NCBI GenBank assembly: GCA_035687895.1 | Contig: DASRUE010000025.1 | Span: forward strand, 1-9,765 | Reading direction: 5' to 3' | Source of the DNA: JAERML01 sp035687895 | GTDB taxonomy: Bacteria > Bacteroidota > Ignavibacteria > UBA10030 > UBA6906 | DNA: 9,765 nt | Shown: in pieces, positions 7,104-9,765 of the stretch | How positions within the stretch are numbered: the first letter of the stretch is position 1 | Layout of the letters: each line of letters begins with the position of its first letter | Translations under genes and position numbers: made by a program | Notes under the pieces: model-generated | What the model saw: the letters and a program-made list of their open reading frames with translations, nothing else | Databases searched by the model: none | What the model was told of the DNA's origin: nothing

Positions 7104-7496
7104 ATGAACCGTCAGATCGTCTTAACGAAGCAAGCACCTGCGCCCATTGGCCCATACAATCAAGGCGTGATGGGCCAGGGTACACTGCTGTTCACTGCAG
7201 GCCAGGTGGCCATTGTCCCTGCCACGGGAGAGATTGTCAGCGGAGGGATCAAAGAGCAGACCCGGCAAGTGATGAAAAACTTGAAAGCCATCCTCGAAGA
7301 GGGCGGGTCCTCACTTGCCCGCGTGGTAAAGACGACTGTGTTCCTCAAGGACATGAACGAATTTGCAGCGATGAACGAAGTGTACGGCGAGTTCTTCCGC
7401 GAATCGCCGCCGGCACGGTCGACCGTGGAAGTTGTACGTCTTCCCAAGGACGTGCGTGTTGAGATCGAAGCAATCGGTCTTGTTGCCACCACCTAG
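7104..7496 (+). CDS. ridA: RidA family reactive enamine/imine deaminase
   Basis: A 130-residue YjgF/YER057c/UK114 protein. RidA enzymes form trimers and hydrolyse reactive 2-aminoacrylate-type enamines made by PLP enzymes, protecting those enzymes from damage. Family marks are APIGPYNQGV at 13-22 (commonly GPYSQA), LLFTAGQVAIVPATGEI at 28-44, QTRQVMKNLKAILEEGGSSLARVVKTTVFL at 52-81, and PARSTVEV at 103-110 with the substrate-binding arginine R105 and, further on, E120 in VEIEAIG. All are in place, so the enzyme is probably active. The gene starts 12 nt after the parB stop and is presumably on the same transcript, although RidA has no known part in partitioning. No strong Shine-Dalgarno is visible; coupling to parB termination could compensate. 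Confidence 0.95.
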   Translation: MNRQIVLTKQAPAPIGPYNQGVMGQGTLLFTAGQVAIVPATGEIVSGGIKEQTRQVMKNLKAILEEGGSSLARVVKTTVFLKDMNEFAAMNEVYGEFFRESPPARSTVEVVRLPKDVRVEIEAIGLVATT

Positions 7497-7506
7497 CAAC
7501 CTGACG

Positions 7507-8094
7507 ATGAGGCACACGGTCGCCGGTATGTTGATGTGCCTGCTCTCATGCTGTGCGATGGTTCATGCCCAGCAGGAGCCTGCGGCAGATTCAACTGCGA
7601 CGCCCGCAAGCCAGGATTCCACGGCACTGACGGAACCCCTTCCGTTTACCACAGCTGGCCGCGTTGATACCATTTCGGCAGAATTCCATCCATCCAAATC
7701 TCCCGGACTCGCAATGCTATTCTCCGCGGTTCTTCCGGGAGCGGGGCAGGCATACAATGAGTCGTACTGGAAGGTGCCGGTTGTTCTTGGCTTCGGCATT
7801 TACTTTGCCTCCTCCTGGCTGCACAACAACCGGTTGTACAAGGATTACCGTGACCAGTACAAGGCGAGCATTACCCCCTCGATACCTGGCGGGGATGGCA
7901 GGCTGTTGAACATCAGAGAGTTCTACAGGGAACAACGCGATACGTTCACCTGGTACTTTGCCATCCTCTACTTCATCAACATTGCCGATGCGTTCGTGGA
8001 CGCAAGTCTGTATGATTTCAATGTGGGGGATGACTTGTCGATCAGGCTTATGCCGGAGGTCCCGACAAGGCTGACGTTGCGAGTGACGTTCTGA
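7507..8094 (+). CDS. Exported DUF5683-like protein of unknown function
   Basis: A 195-residue protein with an N-terminal signal peptide: a hydrophobic core at about 5-18, then a likely signal peptidase cut after MVHA (residue 21). A polar, Ser/Thr/Ala-rich linker runs to about 60. The conserved part begins at SPGLAMLFSAVLPGAGQAYN (65-84), then YWKVPVVLGFGIYFASSW with one membrane helix, a charged segment ending YREQRDTFTWY, and a second helix YFAILYFINIADAFVDA before DFNVGDDLSIRLMPEV. These blocks match DUF5683 proteins, which in Bacteroidota often lie just behind parA-parB. I chose ATG 7507 because it begins the signal peptide; an upstream in-frame ATG at 7432 would overlap ridA by 65 nt and bury the signal. 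No strong ribosome binding site. Molecular function is not known to me. Confidence 0.8.
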   Translation: MRHTVAGMLMCLLSCCAMVHAQQEPAADSTATPASQDSTALTEPLPFTTAGRVDTISAEFHPSKSPGLAMLFSAVLPGAGQAYNESYWKVPVVLGFGIYFASSWLHNNRLYKDYRDQYKASITPSIPGGDGRLLNIREFYREQRDTFTWYFAILYFINIADAFVDASLYDFNVGDDLSIRLMPEVPTRLTLRVTF

Positions 8095-8179
8095 ACAAAG
8101 AGACCGGCGAGCAGAGACAGGCATGCGGTCCGTTCTCCGGTTTCCATCTTCCACTAATTAACAATCCGGGTGGGTGCCT
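8095..8179. other. Gap between the DUF5683-like gene and spmA
   Basis: About 85 bases. An imperfect inverted repeat (GACCGGCGAG near 8102-8111 against a TTCTCCGGTTTC segment near 8132-8143) could fold but has a mismatch, wobble pairs, a long loop and no T-tract, so it is not called a terminator. No promoter of the type seen elsewhere in the window is evident here. Confidence 0.4.
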
Positions 8180-9163
8180 ATGCTCAACTATGTCTGGATC
8201 TCACTGATTGCCATCGGTATCCTTGTCGCCGCAGGCAACGATGTGAACGATGAGATGCGCAATACATACAAAAACGGTGTTACGTTGCAGGCGAGATTTG
8301 AGGTCAGCAATGTCATTCCGGGGCCGCGTCCATCGTGGGGGGGAAGTCTTGTTCTTGGCGCAGATGATTACAACAGCTTCTACGGTGGCCAGAGTGCACA
8401 GGCGGAGATCCGGCAGGCCGTCACCATCTCCACGCTTGCCAATGGTGAGCGGTCGCTTTCGCTGGTGCCCAACGAGTCAACTCCGGTGCACTGGAAAGAA
8501 ATGGCAAAGACGGCTACCGCGAAGGATAAACTGACCGGGATTGTGCGATCATTGATTTTTGATCCTGAGGGACGAGCGGCTGTCGTTCAGGTCGAGTTCG
8601 AGCCGGTCCGGTTTGTCAAGATGAAGGCTGTGACACAGGCGGCATTCGACATCGTGGGAATTGCCGTGAACATTGCGCTGGGGCTTATCGGCATCATGGC
8701 CCTGTGGCTTGGTGTAATGAAGGTGGCGGAAGAGGCGGGACTTCTTAAAGTTCTGACACGCCTCCTCACGCCGGTCACCCGTCGACTGTTCCCCGACGTT
8801 CCCCCAGATCATCCTGCCGTCGGCGCAATGATCATGAACATCGCGGCGAACATGCTTGGCCTCAGTAATGCCGCGACACCGCTCGGACTCAAGGCGATGG
8901 AAGAGCTGAACAAGCTCAACCCCAAAGTCGGGACCGCAACCAACGCCATGGTCACGTTCCTTGCCATCAATACCGGCGGGCTGATCCTGATCCCGGCGAC
9001 CGCAATAGCTGTGCGTGCTGCGGCGGGGTCGGCAAACCCGGGCATCATCATCGGCACGTCGATTATCGGCGCGGGATGCGCAACGATTGCCGGAGTCATC
9101 GCATCGAAGCTCCTCCAGCGTCTGCCGCGGTACAGAAAAGCCCTGGAGGTGAGCAATGGCTGA
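8180..9163 (+). CDS. spmA: SpmA-like nucleoside-recognition (Gate) domain membrane protein with an insertion
   Basis: Similar to spore maturation protein A, whose role is not well defined even in Bacillus. The protein has 327 residues, against about 196 for B. subtilis SpmA. The first 30 residues (MLNYVWISLIAIGILVAAGN, then a short polar part) match the SpmA start. A hydrophilic segment at about 33-147, rich in beta-type and charged residues, is extra. SpmA similarity then resumes: TQAAFDIVGIAVNIALGLIG, ALWLGVMKVAEEAGLL, LFPDVPPDHPAVGAM at 204-217, NIAANMLGLSNAATPLGLKA at 220-239, and MVTFLAINTGGLILIP. If residues 1-18 are a membrane helix, the insert sits in one loop. ATG 8180 has GGGTGG 6 nt upstream and fits the family start; a GTG at 8174 would add two residues. 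It overlaps spmB by 8 nt. Confidence 0.9.
   Translation: MLNYVWISLIAIGILVAAGNDVNDEMRNTYKNGVTLQARFEVSNVIPGPRPSWGGSLVLGADDYNSFYGGQSAQAEIRQAVTISTLANGERSLSLVPNESTPVHWKEMAKTATAKDKLTGIVRSLIFDPEGRAAVVQVEFEPVRFVKMKAVTQAAFDIVGIAVNIALGLIGIMALWLGVMKVAEEAGLLKVLTRLLTPVTRRLFPDVPPDHPAVGAMIMNIAANMLGLSNAATPLGLKAMEELNKLNPKVGTATNAMVTFLAINTGGLILIPATAIAVRAAAGSANPGIIIGTSIIGAGCATIAGVIASKLLQRLPRYRKALEVSNG
9145..9149 (+). promoter_or_regulatory. Ribosome binding site for spmB inside spmA
   Basis: GGAGG lies 6 nt before ATG 9156, within the last codons of spmA. It is the closest to consensus in the window and points to efficient translation of spmB from a shared messenger RNA. Confidence 0.75.
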
Positions 9164-9701
9164 GTTCGTCCGTACACTCGTCAATGCGATTTCGGTTCTT
9201 GCGATTCCACTGGTGCTGCTCGTATTTCTTGGTTGGGGGTTCTTCAAGAAGGTGAAGGTGTATGAGGTTTTTGTGGAAGGTGCAAAGGATGGTTTCAATA
9301 CTGCTGTCCGTATCATCCCGTATCTGGTGGCGATGCTTGCCGCGATTGCGATCTTTCGCGCCAGCGGGGCGATGGAGCTTCTGACCACTGTGCTCACACC
9401 TTTGACGTCGCTGATTGGTATGCCTCCCGAAACCTTGCCCATGGGGATCATGCGTCCGCTTTCCGGCAGCGGCTCACTCGGCATAATGACGGAGTTGATG
9501 AAGACGCATGGTCCGGACTCTCTGATCGGCATTATGGCGTCCACCATGTACGGGAGTTCCGAAACGACATTCTATGTCCTTGCCGTCTACTTTGGTGCTG
9601 TGGGGATAAAGAACACCCGTCATGCAGTTCCGGTCGGTATCATCGCCGATGTTGCAGGGATGCTTGCGGCAGTGTGGATTGTGAATCTTCTCTTTGGCTG
9701 A
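9156..9701 (+). CDS. spmB: SpmB-like nucleoside-recognition (Gate) domain membrane protein
   Basis: The partner of SpmA, 181 residues, normal for SpmB. Order of features: a membrane helix at about 12-30 (VLAIPLVLLVFLGWGFF), the family block KVYEVFVEGAKDGFNTAVRIIPYLVAML at 34-61, RPLSGSGSLGIM at 100-111, ASTMYGSSETTFYVLAVYFGAVGI at 128-151, and a last helix near 160-179. The Ser/Gly-rich motif and the YGSSETTFY motif are the hallmarks of SpmB. The gene overlaps spmA by 8 nt and has a strong GGAGG site, so the two proteins are almost certainly made together and may form one membrane complex. In several non-sporulating groups the same two domains occur as one fused protein; here they are separate. 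Function in a non-sporulating cell is unknown. Confidence 0.94.
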   Translation: MAEFVRTLVNAISVLAIPLVLLVFLGWGFFKKVKVYEVFVEGAKDGFNTAVRIIPYLVAMLAAIAIFRASGAMELLTTVLTPLTSLIGMPPETLPMGIMRPLSGSGSLGIMTELMKTHGPDSLIGIMASTMYGSSETTFYVLAVYFGAVGIKNTRHAVPVGIIADVAGMLAAVWIVNLLFG

Positions 9702-9708
9702 TTTTCCC

Positions 9709-9741
9709 TTGCTTTTCAGAGGGTCACTCTCTATATTTTCG
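9709..9741 (+). promoter_or_regulatory. Candidate promoter for the gene entering the 3' edge
   Basis: TTG at 9709-9711, exactly 20 nt, then TATATTTTCG at 9732-9741, the same layout as the elements at 3979 and 4768. It lies just after the spmB stop. An open frame begins at ATG 9747 and runs off the window, but transcription would start near 9748, so that ATG could be used only if the promoter fires slightly earlier on a leaderless message. The real start may be beyond the window. Confidence 0.45.
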
Positions 9742-9765
9742 CCGACATGGGCCGCACTTCTCCGA

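Noticed and set aside
7432..7506. Upstream ATG giving a longer DUF5683-like protein that overlaps ridA
   Set aside because: It would put 25 polar residues ahead of a clear signal peptide and overlap ridA by 65 nt.
8102..8143. Inverted repeat after the DUF5683-like gene as a rho-independent terminator
   Set aside because: The stem is imperfect, the loop is long and no T-tract follows.
1..9765. CRISPR array, insertion sequence, tRNA/rRNA or prophage content
   Set aside because: No direct-repeat array, transposase, tRNA-like cloverleaf or phage gene is visible, and the coding density leaves no room for a large RNA gene.

Overview
The window is a compact, all-plus-strand stretch of bacterial chromosome of moderately high GC. 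It holds twelve complete genes and one truncated one, with few non-coding bases. It looks like a Bacteroidota/Chlorobiota-type (FCB group) genome. The evidence is a DUF5683-type exported protein close downstream of parA-parB, an arrangement familiar from that group, and promoter-like elements closer to the Bacteroidota pattern (TTG, about 20 nt, TAnnTTTG-like) than to the E. coli -35/-10 pattern. The phylum is an inference; no rRNA or other marker gene is present.

Region 1 (1-4721) is a high-affinity phosphate uptake operon: the C-terminal third of pstS, then pstC, pstA, pstB and two tandem phoU genes. PstS binds phosphate outside the inner membrane, PstC/PstA form the channel, PstB is the ATPase, and PhoU proteins normally link transporter status to phosphate signalling. 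The two PhoU paralogues, from their best ATGs, are both exactly 224 residues and align without gaps at about 45% identity by eye. The second has a promoter-like element of its own in an 83-nt gap. No phoB/phoR-type regulator gene is in the window.

Region 2 (4722-7496) starts with a 160-nt non-coding stretch holding a second promoter-like element. It continues with a small four-helix membrane protein resembling the CopD family, then parA (TTG start with a strong ribosome binding site), parB and ridA. ParA and ParB are the chromosome partitioning ATPase and CTP-binding DNA clamp. No canonical parS was found by eye. RidA is an enamine/imine deaminase, probably co-transcribed rather than functionally linked.

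Region 3 (7507-9701) carries an exported DUF5683-like protein and then spmA and spmB, two membrane proteins with nucleoside-recognition (Gate) domains that overlap by 8 nt. SpmA carries an extra segment of about 115 residues after its first transmembrane helix. The window closes with a third promoter-like element and probably the start of another gene.

Almost everything belongs to well-known families. I found no mobile element, CRISPR array, RNA gene or evident undescribed system. The most useful observations are the shared promoter architecture, the phoU duplication, the SpmA insertion and the place of ridA beside parAB.
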